A DNA stretch of 64,000 nt from contig CAMBLO010000001.1 of NCBI GenBank assembly GCA_945868505.1, forward strand, positions 145,620 through 209,619, written 5' to 3'. The notes under the pieces were generated by a model that was not told the origin of the DNA, searched no databases, and saw nothing but the letters and a program-made list of their open reading frames with translations. Made by a program: the position numbers and the translations under genes. The stretch comes from an uncultured Clostridia bacterium (GTDB lineage Bacteria > Bacillota > Clostridia > Lachnospirales > Anaerotignaceae). Shown here piece after piece: positions 37,732 through 47,939 of this stretch; within the stretch, counting starts at the first letter, position 1, and each line of letters starts with the position of its first letter.

Positions 37732-40128
37732 ATGTCCAAAATTCGAATTTATGAACTGGCAAAGCAGCTGGGCGTTGCCAATAAAGATCTGATGGAAAAA
37801 ATCAACAGCGTTGGTATCGAAGCAAAAAGCCACATGGCAATGCTGACAGAAGAAGAAGCCGCAAAGGTAACAGCACTGTATCAGCCTAAAAAAGAAGAAC
37901 CTAAAAAAGAAGTGCCTAAGCAGGAAGCACCTAAGCAGGCAGCACCCAAGAAGGATGCTCCTAAAAAAGACGCTCCCAAGCAGAATGCCCCCAAACAGGA
38001 AGCACCCAGAAAAGACGCTCCCAAGCAGAACGTGCCCAAACAGGATGCGCCCAGACAGGATGCACCCAGAAAAGAAAATAACCAGAAACAGGGTAGACCT
38101 GCACAGAAACAGGATAACAGAAACGACAACAGACAGGGCAAGCCTCAGCAGCAGAACGCTCCCAAGCAGGGCGGCAATCAGCAGCAGGGCAAACCTCAGA
38201 ATAAAGATAACAACAAAGGCAAAGATAAAAAGGGCGGCAAAAACGGCAATAAAAACGGCCAGAAGGTAAGAGAAAACCCCATGGAACGCAGACGCCGTGA
38301 AATGGAAGAAGAAGCTGCACTGCTGGCAGAGCTGGAAGCACTGGAAGCAGCAGAAAAAGCTGCAAACGCTGATCCCGTTATCAAATATATCCCCGAAAAC
38401 ATCACAGTGAAGGATTTGGCAGAGGTTCTGGGCAAAAAAGGCTCCGATCTGGTAATGAACCTGATGAAAAAGGGCAAAATGCTGGCAATCAATGCAACAC
38501 TGGATTTTGATACAGCTGCAACCATCGCAGAAGACTACAACGTGATTCTGGAACTGGAAGAAGAAAAGGATATCATGGAAGAAGCCTTCGGCACAGAGGA
38601 AGAAGAGGATGAATCCAAACTGGAAGAACGTCCTCCCGTAGTTGTTGTTATGGGTCATGTTGACCATGGTAAAACATCCCTGCTGGATGCCATCCGTCAT
38701 GCAAATGTAACAAAGGGCGAAGCAGGCGGTATCACACAGCATATCGGTGCTTACACCGTACAGATCGACGGCAAACCCATCACCTTCCTGGATACACCCG
38801 GTCACGAAGCCTTCACAGCAATGCGTATGCGTGGCGCACAGATTACAGATATCGCCATCCTGGTCGTTGCTGCCGATGACGGTGTTATGCCCCAGACAGT
38901 AGAAGCCATCAACCATGCGAAAGCCGCAGGCGTTGAAATCATCGTTGCCATTAACAAAATGGATAAACCCTCTGCAAACCCTGACAGAGTAAAACAGGAA
39001 CTGACAGAATATGATCTGCTGGCAGAAGACTGGGGCGGCACAACGGTTTGCGTACCCGTTTCCGCTCATACCAAAGAAGGGATCGATAACCTGCTGGAAA
39101 TGATTATTCTGACAGCAGAAATGAAAGAGCTGAAAGCAAATCCCAACAAAAAGGCAAGAGGTGCTATCATCGAAGCACAGTTAGACAAAGGCCGTGGCCC
39201 CGTTGCGACCGTACTGGTACAGAGCGGTACTCTGCGTGTCGGTGACCCCGTTGTTGCAGGTCCTGCTTATGGTAAGATCAGAGCCATGACAGATGATAAG
39301 GGCAGAAGAGTTAAAGTTGCAGGCCCTTCCACACCCGTAGAAATTCTGGGTCTGTCCGAAGTGCCTTCCGCCGGTGACAGCTTCTATGTAGCTGCAAACG
39401 ATAAACAGGCAAGACAGTTGGCAGAAAGCGTTATCGCGAAAAACAGAGAAACACTGATCGGGCAGACACCTCAGAAGGTATCTCTGGATGACCTGTTCAA
39501 CCAGATTCAGAGCGGTAACATGAAGGAACTGGGTATTGTCGTTAAAGCAGACGTACAGGGTTCCGTAGAAGCCGTTCGTCAGTCTCTGGAAAAACTGTCC
39601 AACGAAGAAGTGCGTGTTCGCATCATCCACGGCGGTGTTGGTGCCATCACAGAAAGCGACGTTATGCTGGCTTCCGCATCCAATGCCATTATCATCGGCT
39701 TCAACGTTCGTCCCGAACCTGCTGCAAAGGCATTCGCTGACGAAGAAAAGGTTGATGTTCGTCTGTATCGTGTCATCTACAATGCCATCGAAGATATTCA
39801 GGCTGCGATGAAAGGTATGCTGGATCCTGTATACGAAGAAAAAGTTCTGGGCCATGCAGAAGTTCGTCAGACCTTCAAAGCCTCCGGTGTTGGCACAATC
39901 GCAGGCAGCTATGTAAAAGACGGTAAAATCGTACGTAACTGTCAGGTTCGTATCGTTCGTGACGGCATCGTTGTTTACGAAGGCGATCTGGAAAGCCTGA
40001 GACGTTTTAAGGACGACGTAAAAGAAGTTGCGGCAGGCTATGAATGTGGTCTGGTATTCAAAAAATACAATGATATTAAGGAAGGCGACTGGGTAGAAGC
40101 CTTTACTATGGTAGAAGTACCCCGCTAA
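37732..40128 (+). CDS. infB: translation initiation factor IF-2
   Basis: [35 protein letters not shown]. Confidence 0.96.
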   Translation: MSKIRIYELAKQLGVANKDLMEKINSVGIEAKSHMAMLTEEEAAKVTALYQPKKEEPKKEVPKQEAPKQAAPKKDAPKKDAPKQNAPKQEAPRKDAPKQNVPKQDAPRQDAPRKENNQKQGRPAQKQDNRNDNRQGKPQQQNAPKQGGNQQQGKPQNKDNNKGKDKKGGKNGNKNGQKVRENPMERRRREMEEEAALLAELEALEAAEKAANADPVIKYIPENITVKDLAEVLGKKGSDLVMNLMKKGKMLAINATLDFDTAATIAEDYNVILELEEEKDIMEEAFGTEEEEDESKLEERPPVVVVMGHVDHGKTSLLDAIRHANVTKGEAGGITQHIGAYTVQIDGKPITFLDTPGHEAFTAMRMRGAQITDIAILVVAADDGVMPQTVEAINHAKAAGVEIIVAINKMDKPSANPDRVKQELTEYDLLAEDWGGTTVCVPVSAHTKEGIDNLLEMIILTAEMKELKANPNKKARGAIIEAQLDKGRGPVATVLVQSGTLRVGDPVVAGPAYGKIRAMTDDKGRRVKVAGPSTPVEILGLSEVPSAGDSFYVAANDKQARQLAESVIAKNRETLIGQTPQKVSLDDLFNQIQSGNMKELGIVVKADVQGSVEAVRQSLEKLSNEEVRVRIIHGGVGAITESDVMLASASNAIIIGFNVRPEPAAKAFADEEKVDVRLYRVIYNAIEDIQAAMKGMLDPVYEEKVLGHAEVRQTFKASGVGTIAGSYVKDGKIVRNCQVRIVRDGIVVYEGDLESLRRFKDDVKEVAAGYECGLVFKKYNDIKEGDWVEAFTMVEVPR
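37885..38085 (+). repeat. in-frame 15-nt repeat tract encoding (K/R)-(K/Q)-(D/E/N)-(A/V)-P pentapeptides in IF-2
   Basis: [63 protein letters not shown]. Confidence 0.9.
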
Positions 40129-40153
40129 TCCAACCGAATTAAGGTGAAAAGAT

Positions 40154-40525
40154 ATGAAAACAAACAATAGACTTTCCCGCATCAATGACGAGATTATGAA
40201 GGAGCTGTCTCAGATTATCCGAGCAGAGCTGAAAGACCCTCGTATTGGTGCGATGACAAGCGTCATCCGTGTGGAAACAACCCAGGATTTGAAATACTGC
40301 AAGGTTTTTGTTTCCGTATTGGGTGACGAAAAGGATAAAGAAAATGTAATGAAAGGGCTGAATAACGCAGGCGGCTTCATCCGTCGCCTGATTGCCCAGA
40401 GAATCAATCTGCGCTATACGCCTGAGCTGAGATTCAAGCTGGATGAATCTGCAGAATATGCCATCCATATGGATCAGCTTTTCAGCCAGATTTCCAAAGA
40501 ACGAGAAGAGAGAGATGCTGAATGA
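40154..40525 (+). CDS. rbfA: 30S ribosome-binding factor A
   Basis: RLSRINDEIMKELSQIIRAELKDPRIGAMTSVIRVETTQDLKYCKVFVSVLG. Confidence 0.95.
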   Translation: MKTNNRLSRINDEIMKELSQIIRAELKDPRIGAMTSVIRVETTQDLKYCKVFVSVLGDEKDKENVMKGLNNAGGFIRRLIAQRINLRYTPELRFKLDESAEYAIHMDQLFSQISKEREERDAE

Positions 40526-41484
40526 TGAAAGCAAATGACTCTTTAGAAAGAATTATGGAATGTATCCTGTCAGCGGAAACCATCACGCTGGCAGGACATA
40601 CCAACCCTGACGGGGATGCCATCGGTGCCTGCTTGGCACTGGGGGGCACCTTGGAAAAGAGCGGCAAAAAGGTGCAGGTAATACTGGAAAAATACGCCGA
40701 TAAATACCATCTGATTCCCAACGGGCATTTGGTTTGTGCAGCGGAAAAAGCAGAGATTCCTGAGCTTTTTATCGCTTTGGACTGCGGCGACGAAGGCCGC
40801 CTTGGGGCTGCTGCAGAGATTTTCCAAAAAGCAGCGAAGAAAATCAATATCGACCACCACGGCAGCAATACCTTTTTCGGGGAGCTGAATTATGTGGATG
40901 CCGATGCTTCTTCTACCAGCGAGATTATTTTCCGCCTGCTGAAAGACCGCCTGCCCGTGACAGCGGCAGAGGCGGCAGGGCTCTATGCAGGGTTGATTTA
41001 CGATACAGGTGGTTTCCGTCATTCCTCCACTTCCCCTGAAACCATGAAGATTGCCGGGGAATTGATGGGCTATGGGATTCCTTTTACCAATATTTATAAC
41101 AGATTTTTCGACAGCCGCAGCTTTTCCGAACTGAAAATCATGGGGAAAGCCTTGGACAATGCGGAGCTTCTTTTTGGCGGTGATGTGGTTTGTTCCACCA
41201 TCACCACAGCGGAGATTGAAGCATTGGGCGGCAGCAATAAGGAACTGGATGCCATCATCAATTACCTGAAAGGCGTATTGGGGGCAAAGGTGGCTTGTTT
41301 CTTCTATGAAAAGACGGAAATAGACGTAAAGGGCAGCTTCCGCGGCAATGATGGCTACGATGTCTGTGCGCTGGCGCAGAAATTCGGCGGTGGCGGTCAT
41401 GTGAAGGCGGCAGGCTGTACCATTTCCGCACCCATTGCCGAAGCGAAAGCCATGGTATTGGCGGAAGTGGAAAAAATGCTGTAA
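40522..41484 (+). CDS. nrnA: bifunctional oligoribonuclease/PAP phosphatase NrnA (DHH/DHHA1)
   Basis: TLAGHTNPDGDAIGACLALG, INIDHHGSNTFFGELNYVDADASSTSEII, GGGGHVKAAGC. Confidence 0.93.
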   Translation: MMKANDSLERIMECILSAETITLAGHTNPDGDAIGACLALGGTLEKSGKKVQVILEKYADKYHLIPNGHLVCAAEKAEIPELFIALDCGDEGRLGAAAEIFQKAAKKINIDHHGSNTFFGELNYVDADASSTSEIIFRLLKDRLPVTAAEAAGLYAGLIYDTGGFRHSSTSPETMKIAGELMGYGIPFTNIYNRFFDSRSFSELKIMGKALDNAELLFGGDVVCSTITTAEIEALGGSNKELDAIINYLKGVLGAKVACFFYEKTEIDVKGSFRGNDGYDVCALAQKFGGGGHVKAAGCTISAPIAEAKAMVLAEVEKML

Positions 41485-41523
41485 GGTGAAGAAAACAGCA
41501 GTTTGCTTACGGGGAGGGAACAA

Positions 41524-41587
41524 GAGCAAAAATACTTTTTCGAACTGTCCGAACGAAGTGTTTCTGTGAGAAAAAGTTTTTTGCCTC
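41524..41587. repeat. long imperfect inverted repeat between nrnA and truB
   Basis: GAGCAAAAATACTTTTTC ... GAAAAAGTTTTTTGCCTC. Confidence 0.7.
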
Positions 41588-41627
41588 GGAAGTGACCGAT
41601 CCAATACCCAAAAAGGAGGTACTGTTT

Positions 41628-42530
41628 TTGGACGGTATTTTTAATATATACAAGGAAAAGGGCTTTACCTCCCATGATGTGGTAGCGGTGGTGCGCCGCA
41701 CTATCCACATGAAAAAGGTGGGCCATACGGGCACCCTTGATCCCGATGCGGAGGGGGTTCTGCCTGTCTGCGTGGGCAAGGCCACAAAGCTTTCCGATGT
41801 CATTATGGACGGCAGAAAAAGCTATCGTGCCATGCTGCGGCTGGGCATCACCACGACCACGGAGGATGCTTCCGGAGAAGTGTTGGAAACAAAGCCCGTG
41901 GACTTCAACGAGGAAAAAATTCGGGAAGTGGTGGCTTCCTTCATCGGGAAGCTGGAACAGGTGCCGCCCATGTATTCTGCAGTAAAGGTCAACGGGAAAA
42001 AGCTCTATGAGCTTGCCAGAGAAGGCAAAGAAATCGAACGGAAATCCCGCACCATTGAGGTGTACGATATCCGCATCCGTCAATTTTTGCCCCCGGACAG
42101 GGTGGAAATCGACGTGGATTGCTCCAAGGGGACATATATCCGAACCCTGTGTGCCGATATCGGCAAAGCCTTGGGCTGTGGCGGCCACATGGCAGAGCTG
42201 CTGCGGACGGCAACCGGTGCATTTTCTCTGGAAAATGCCATCCGCCTTTCCGAGCTGAAAGAACTGGCGGAGCAGGAACGGACAGAAGAAGCCCTGCTGA
42301 CCATGGAAGAAGCCCTGAAGGATTTTCCTGTTTTGAAAGTGGCGAAAAGCTCCACAAAGCTGCTTTATAACGGCGGGAAGATTTGGAAGAAATTTTTTGA
42401 AGAGAAACCTGCGTCCCTGCGGGTTGGGGAAATCGTGGCTGTTTACGATTTTGAAAACAACCTTGTGGGGCTTTATGAGATAAAACAAGAAGAAGACTTT
42501 TTTATCAAACCATATAAAATGTTACGGTAA
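41628..42530 (+). CDS. truB: tRNA pseudouridine(55) synthase TruB (TTG start favoured)
   Basis: DGIFNIYKEKGFTSHDVVAVVRR, VGHTGTLDPDAEGVLPVCVGKATK; SD AAAAGGAGGT 8 nt upstream of TTG 41628. Confidence 0.93.
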   Translation: MDGIFNIYKEKGFTSHDVVAVVRRTIHMKKVGHTGTLDPDAEGVLPVCVGKATKLSDVIMDGRKSYRAMLRLGITTTTEDASGEVLETKPVDFNEEKIREVVASFIGKLEQVPPMYSAVKVNGKKLYELAREGKEIERKSRTIEVYDIRIRQFLPPDRVEIDVDCSKGTYIRTLCADIGKALGCGGHMAELLRTATGAFSLENAIRLSELKELAEQERTEEALLTMEEALKDFPVLKVAKSSTKLLYNGGKIWKKFFEEKPASLRVGEIVAVYDFENNLVGLYEIKQEEDFFIKPYKMLR

Positions 42531-42534
42531 AAGC

Positions 42535-42637
42535 ATTGTCAAGGGGCTGGATGAATCTGTGCGCTTGCGTACAGATTTAAACAGACATTTGACAATCTAA
42601 CGACATGAGTAAGGCGCAGCCTTACGAATGCCGTTAG
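42535..42637. repeat. two adjacent palindromic hairpins between truB and ribF
   Basis: ATTGTCAA...TTGACAAT enclosing AATCTGT...ACAGATT; then CTAACG.CAT..GTAAGGC / GCCTTAC..ATG.CGTTAG. Confidence 0.8.
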
Positions 42638-42689
42638 AGGCTGCGCAGCAGGCGGCTTTTGTACCGAAAAATAATATAAGGAGTAAAAA

Positions 42690-43643
42690 ATGGAACATAT
42701 CACTGACACGCGAATCGAGCAGGAGCGACCAACCGCTGTTACCTTGGGCAACTTTGACGGTCTGCATTTGGGGCATCGTTCGCTGATCAATCTGACAAAG
42801 CAGTTTGCAGAGGAACAGGGACTGAAAAGCGTTGTTTTCACCTTCTCTCCCCATCCCATGCTTGTTTTTAAGAAAAAAGAAGATTTTGCCCTGATTATGG
42901 ATCCTTCTGAGAAGAAATTCCAGATGGAACAGCTGGGCATCGATACTTATATTGAATATCCCTTTGATGCGGAATTTGCGGCAATGAGCCCCGAAGATTT
43001 CGCTGTCAAACTGATTTTTGAAAAACTGAAGTGCCAGGTGCTGGTGGTAGGGGAAGACTATCACTTTGGCAAAGGCGCAGCAGGGAATTATGAAATGCTG
43101 AAGGAACTGGGGGCAGAACGGGGCATCATGGTTATTGGTGTGCCGAAGGTGCTCTATGGGGAGGAAAGAGTCAGTTCCTCTCGCATCCGCCATTGCCTGA
43201 TCGAAAAGGATTTGGAAGATGCAAATCAGATGCTGACCGTGCCTTATTTCATTCTGGGTACTGTGAAGGAAGGGAAAAAACTGGGCAGAACCATCGGTTT
43301 CCCTACGGTGAATATTGAAGCCCATCCTTTGAAGCTGTTCCCGCCCAATGGTGTGTATGCCACAAAAACGCTGTATAAGGGCAAATATTACTACGGTGTG
43401 ACAAATATCGGCAAAAACCCCACAGTGAACGGCACTGTAAAGATTGTAGAGACTTATCTGCTGGATTTTAATGAAATGATCTATGGCGAACAGCTGCAGA
43501 CCTTTTTCTATAAATTCCTGCGCAGCGAGCAGAAATTCCCCAGTGTGGAAGAACTGCAGAGACAGATTGCCATCAATGCGGAACAGGCAAGGGAATACTT
43601 CGCTTCCGAAGAATATGCCCACTGGAAAAGCGAACAGGAATAA
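42690..43643 (+). CDS. ribF: bifunctional riboflavin kinase/FAD synthetase
   Basis: AVTLGNFDGLHLGHRSLI, GKKLGRTIGFPTVNIE. Confidence 0.95.
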   Translation: MEHITDTRIEQERPTAVTLGNFDGLHLGHRSLINLTKQFAEEQGLKSVVFTFSPHPMLVFKKKEDFALIMDPSEKKFQMEQLGIDTYIEYPFDAEFAAMSPEDFAVKLIFEKLKCQVLVVGEDYHFGKGAAGNYEMLKELGAERGIMVIGVPKVLYGEERVSSSRIRHCLIEKDLEDANQMLTVPYFILGTVKEGKKLGRTIGFPTVNIEAHPLKLFPPNGVYATKTLYKGKYYYGVTNIGKNPTVNGTVKIVETYLLDFNEMIYGEQLQTFFYKFLRSEQKFPSVEELQRQIAINAEQAREYFASEEYAHWKSEQE

Positions 43644-43751
43644 GCAGACACTCGGATAAGCAGGCAGAGAAACATTTTGCCGTGGGAGAAGGACAACCCC
43701 TCCAAAACCCTTGTTTTTTAGGGAAAACATAGAAATTTTCTTTGTTTTTCC

Positions 43752-43780
43752 TTGCAAAGAATGGGTTCCTATGGTAAACT
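43752..43780 (+). promoter_or_regulatory. candidate rpsO promoter
   Basis: TTGCAA-N17-TAAACT. Confidence 0.5.
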
Positions 43781-43887
43781 ATAAACGTTGTAAAACCGTG
43801 ACTCAGTTTTCGGACACTCCGACCATTACTTAGTCTCCGGGGATACAGAAAAAAGAAAACATATATTTTCTAAGGAGGAAAACGACA

Positions 43888-44154
43888 ATGGCAGCAACAA
43901 TCAACAAACAGGAAATCATCGCAAAATACGGCAGAACACCTAACGATACAGGTTCTCCCGAAGTTCAGATCGCTCTCTTGACAGCAAGAATCACACTGCT
44001 GACAGACCATCTGAAAATGCACAAAAAAGACCATCACTCCAGAAGAGGTCTGCTGAAAATGGTTGGTCAGAGAAGAGGCCTGCTGAACTACCTGAAAGAA
44101 ATCGACATCGAAAGATATCGTGCAATCATTGCAGAACTGGGTCTGAGAAAGTAA
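43888..44154 (+). CDS. rpsO: 30S ribosomal protein S15
   Basis: [51 protein letters not shown]. Confidence 0.97.
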   Translation: MAATINKQEIIAKYGRTPNDTGSPEVQIALLTARITLLTDHLKMHKKDHHSRRGLLKMVGQRRGLLNYLKEIDIERYRAIIAELGLRK

Positions 44155-44170
44155 TTTACAGATGATAACG

Positions 44171-44197
44171 AAGAGAGGGGACAGTTTCCCCTCTTTT
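44171..44197 (+). terminator. terminator/attenuator after rpsO
   Basis: GAGAGGGGACAGTTTCCCCTCTTTT. Confidence 0.75.
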
Positions 44198-44227
44198 ATT
44201 CTATCAAAATAAAAATCACTAGAAGGC

Positions 44228-44298
44228 GCACTATAGATTTCCAACTTTGTACGCAATGGGACAAGCTCTTTGTGGATAAAGTTGAAGATCTATGGTGC
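44228..44298 (+). repeat. long stem-loop in pnp leader
   Basis: GCACTATAGATTTCCAACTTTGT ... ATAAAGTTGAAGATCTATGGTGC. Confidence 0.8.
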
Positions 44299-44327
44299 AG
44301 ATAAACGAATTGAAAAGGAGAATGATT

Positions 44328-46460
44328 ATGTTTAGAAGCTATTCCATGGAACTGGCTGGCAGAACACTGACAGCAGAAATCGGCAGAGTGGCAGAACAGG
44401 CGAATGGCGCATGTCTGATGCGTTACGGCGATACTACTGTTCTGGTAACAGCAACAGCATCCGATAAGCCCAGAGACGGTATCGATTTCTTCCCTCTGAG
44501 CATCGACTATGAAGAAAGACTCTATTCCGTTGGTAAAATTCCCGGCGGTTTCATCAAAAGAGAAGGTCGTCCTTCCGAAAAAGCTATCCTGACAGCAAGA
44601 TGCATCGACAGACCTCTGCGTCCTCTGTTCCCCAAGGATTACAGAAACGACGTAGCTATCGTTGCAACAGTTATGTCCGTAGATCAGGATTGCTCCCCCG
44701 AAGTGCTGGCAATGATCGGTGCTTCTCTGGCGCTGAATATCTCTGATATCCCCTTCACAGATCCCGTTTCTTCCGTAAACATCGGTTACTGTGACGGCGA
44801 ACTGGTGGTAAACCCCACAGCAGCCCAGAGAGAAACAACAAGACTGAACCTGACTGTATCTTCCAAAGAAGATAAGGTTATGATGATCGAAGCAGGTGCA
44901 GATGAAATCCCCGATGCACTGATGATGGAAGCCATCCATCTGGCATTTGATACTAACCTGAAAGTGGTTGAATTCATCAAAGAAATCACTGCAAAAGAAG
45001 GCAAGGAAAAAGCACCTTACACAGAATATGTGATTCCCGAAGATGCTTACCAGCTGGTAACAGGCTTCATCACAGACGCAAGAATGGAAGACGCTGTTTT
45101 CGCTGAACTGAAACAGGACAGAGATGCAAAAATCAAAGCTGTTACAGAAGAAGTAACAGAAGCCCTGACAGAACAGCTGACAGAAATGCTGGGCGAAGAA
45201 ACAGATATCCCCACACTGATTGGCGATATCATCTATAAATTCCAGAAAATGACAGTTAGAAGAATGATTCTGAGAGACCACAAACGTCCCGACGGTCGTG
45301 GCATCGAAGAAATCAGAAAGCTGTCCGCAGAAGTAGATGTACTGCCCCGCGTACATGGTTCCGCTCTGTTCTCCAGAGGGCAGACACAGGCTCTGACAGT
45401 TACAACACTGGGTGCCATCAGCGAAGGTCAGAGACTGGATGGTCTGGATGCTAACGAAACAGGCAAGAGATACATCCATCACTACAACTTCCCCGGTTTC
45501 TCTGTAGGGGAAGCAAAAACCTCCAGAGGTCCCGGCAGACGTGAAATCGGTCACGGCGCACTGGGCGAAAGAGCATTGCTGCCCGTAATCCCCAGCGAAG
45601 AAGAATTCCCTTATTCCATCCGTCTGGTTTCCGATATCCTCAGTTCCAACGGTTCCACTTCTCAGGCATCCATCTGTGGCTCCACACTGTCCCTGATGGC
45701 AGCAGGCGTTCCCATCAAACGCCCCGTTGCAGGTATCTCCGTTGGTCTGGTAACAGGCGACAGCGATGACGACTTCATCGAAATCACAGATATTCAGGGC
45801 GTAGAAGACTTCTTCGGCGATATGGACTTCAAGGTAGCAGGTACCAGCGAAGGTATTACAGCGATCCAGATGGATATGAAGATTCATGGTCTGACATTCC
45901 CCATGATCGAACAGGCTTTTGCACAGACAGGCAGAGCAAGAGACTATATCCTGAACGAAGTTATGCTGAAAGCTATCGCAGAACCCAGAAAAGAACTGTC
46001 TCCTTATGCGCCTAAGATTGCGCAGATGCAGATTGATGTGGAAAAGATTGCAGAGGTTATCGGTGCAAGAGGTAAAGTTATCAAGAAGATTGTGGAAGAA
46101 TCCGGTTGTGAAATCGATACAGAAGATGATGGCACAATCTACATCAAGGGTATCGATCCCGCAGGTATCCAGATGGCGAAGGATATGATCACAGCCATCG
46201 TAAGCGATCCCGTACCCGGCACTATCTATAAAGGTACTATCACAAGACTGATGGCCTTCGGTGCATTTGTGGAAATCGCACCCGGTAAAGAAGGTCTGAT
46301 CCACATTTCCAAAATCTCCAACAAACGTGTTGCCAAGGTAGAAGATGTTCTGGCTGTTGGCGACAGCGTCATGGTAAAACTGATGGAAATTGACAAGCAG
46401 GGCAGACTGAACTTCTCCATGAAGGACGCAGTGGAAACAGAAGAAAACAAAGAAGCATAA
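44328..46460 (+). CDS. pnp: polyribonucleotide nucleotidyltransferase
   Basis: SMELAGRTLTAEIGRVAEQANGACLMRYGDTTVLVTA; KH and S1 C-terminal domains. Confidence 0.97.
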   Translation: MFRSYSMELAGRTLTAEIGRVAEQANGACLMRYGDTTVLVTATASDKPRDGIDFFPLSIDYEERLYSVGKIPGGFIKREGRPSEKAILTARCIDRPLRPLFPKDYRNDVAIVATVMSVDQDCSPEVLAMIGASLALNISDIPFTDPVSSVNIGYCDGELVVNPTAAQRETTRLNLTVSSKEDKVMMIEAGADEIPDALMMEAIHLAFDTNLKVVEFIKEITAKEGKEKAPYTEYVIPEDAYQLVTGFITDARMEDAVFAELKQDRDAKIKAVTEEVTEALTEQLTEMLGEETDIPTLIGDIIYKFQKMTVRRMILRDHKRPDGRGIEEIRKLSAEVDVLPRVHGSALFSRGQTQALTVTTLGAISEGQRLDGLDANETGKRYIHHYNFPGFSVGEAKTSRGPGRREIGHGALGERALLPVIPSEEEFPYSIRLVSDILSSNGSTSQASICGSTLSLMAAGVPIKRPVAGISVGLVTGDSDDDFIEITDIQGVEDFFGDMDFKVAGTSEGITAIQMDMKIHGLTFPMIEQAFAQTGRARDYILNEVMLKAIAEPRKELSPYAPKIAQMQIDVEKIAEVIGARGKVIKKIVEESGCEIDTEDDGTIYIKGIDPAGIQMAKDMITAIVSDPVPGTIYKGTITRLMAFGAFVEIAPGKEGLIHISKISNKRVAKVEDVLAVGDSVMVKLMEIDKQGRLNFSMKDAVETEENKEA

Positions 46461-46475
46461 TTTGAAAAGCAGGCA

Positions 46476-46516
46476 GGGGCTGTTTGCAGGGAAAGGACTC
46501 TGCAAACAGCCCTTTT
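46476..46516 (+). terminator. terminator after pnp
   Basis: GGGCTGTTTGCAG...CTGCAAACAGCCCTTTTT. Confidence 0.85.
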
Positions 46517-46594
46517 TATCGGAAAAAAGCATAAAAACAAAAAACAGACAGATGATACTACAAAGATAAAAAATCTGATTTTGGGAGAGATGAT

Positions 46595-47860
46595 ATGGTC
46601 ACAATCAGAACACTGGACAACGGCATAAAAGTGGCATTGGAATCCATTCCCTATGTGCGGAGCATTTCCTTTGGCATTTGGGTGAAAAACGGTTCCAGAA
46701 ATGAACTGCCCCGGGAAAACGGTGTGTCCCACTATATCGAACACATGATGTTCAAAGGGACGGAAAACCGCACCGCCAGACAGATTGCCGAGGAAATGGA
46801 CGCTCTGGGCGGGCAGATCAATGCCTATACCACAAAGGAATATACCTGTTATCATACCCGTGTGCTGGATAAGCATATTGACAGAGCCTTGGATGTGATG
46901 AGCGATATGCTGCTGCATCCTTTGCTGGCGGAGGAGGATGTCAGAAAAGAGCGGAATGTCATTACAGAGGAAATCTATATGTATGACGATGCGCCGGAGG
47001 AACTGGTGCATGATGCCCTGCAGGATGCCATCTGGCGGGAAAGTTCCTTGGGTATGCCTATTTTGGGGAGGGAGGAAACCATTGGTGCCTTTGATGCCCA
47101 ATTCATTCGGGAATATTATGAACGGAATTATCATCAGGAGAATATCGTCCTTTCTGTGGCAGGCAATTTTGAGATAGAAGAAATGCTGGAAAAACTGAAT
47201 GGCAAGCTGGGCGGATGGAAAAGGGAACAGTCGTTCCGGCCCCATGATACCCAAGCCAGCTACCATATTTCCCATGTGGAAAAGGAAAAGGACGTGGAGC
47301 AGGTGCATACCTGTATCGCCTTTCCCGGTTTGGAGCGGGAACATCCCCAAAAATACGCCATGGCGATTTTTAATACTTTGTTCGGGGGCGGTATGAGTTC
47401 CCGTCTATTCCAGAAAATTCGGGAGGAACATGGACTGACCTATTCCATCTACAGCTATACCACAGCTTTCGCTGATACGGGCATCTTTACCATCTGTGCC
47501 AGCATGAACCCCAATCAGGCGGAAAAGGTTTTTGAACTGATTGCGGAAGAAATCAAAGAGGTAAAGGCAGAGGCTTTCCCTGAAAAGCTCATTGAGGTGA
47601 CGAAGGAGCAGATGATTTCCAATTTCATCATCGGTACGGAAAGCACCCTGAACCGCATGACCTCTGCGGGGGCATCCTTGCTGCTGCGGGGAGAGGTGCA
47701 GGAGACGGAAGAAGTGATTCAGAAGATTGAAGCGGTAACGGCGGAGGATGTGCTGGCAGTGGCAAGAAGTGTATTCGATTTTGAAAAACTCAGCTATTCC
47801 GCTGTGGGCAACCTGAAGGGAAATGACTTCGGTGCCTTGGTAAAAAAGGTTTTTCTATAA
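46595..47860 (+). CDS. M16 family zinc metallopeptidase
   Basis: GVSHYIEHMMFKGTENRTARQIAEEMDALGGQINAYTTKEYTCYHTRVL. Confidence 0.93.
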   Translation: MVTIRTLDNGIKVALESIPYVRSISFGIWVKNGSRNELPRENGVSHYIEHMMFKGTENRTARQIAEEMDALGGQINAYTTKEYTCYHTRVLDKHIDRALDVMSDMLLHPLLAEEDVRKERNVITEEIYMYDDAPEELVHDALQDAIWRESSLGMPILGREETIGAFDAQFIREYYERNYHQENIVLSVAGNFEIEEMLEKLNGKLGGWKREQSFRPHDTQASYHISHVEKEKDVEQVHTCIAFPGLEREHPQKYAMAIFNTLFGGGMSSRLFQKIREEHGLTYSIYSYTTAFADTGIFTICASMNPNQAEKVFELIAEEIKEVKAEAFPEKLIEVTKEQMISNFIIGTESTLNRMTSAGASLLLRGEVQETEEVIQKIEAVTAEDVLAVARSVFDFEKLSYSAVGNLKGNDFGALVKKVFL

Positions 47861-47939
47861 AAAATTCATAAAAATGGGACTCCTTGGGATACTAAAGACA
47901 CGGTATCATCCGTTTACTATTTCAGAAGGAGGAATATCC

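Noticed and set aside
37885-38085. Possible CRISPR-like array from regular repeats
   Set aside because: 15-nt in-frame units with no spacers, coding for IF-2 N-terminus.
37483-39069. 528-aa minus-strand ORF with hydrophobic repeats
   Set aside because: Complement of the infB pentapeptide repeats and flanking genes; not a membrane protein.
44196-46532. 778-aa ORF on the minus strand opposite pnp
   Set aside because: Antisense shadow of a strongly codon-biased gene; Cys/Phe/His-rich composition, no domain, no SD.
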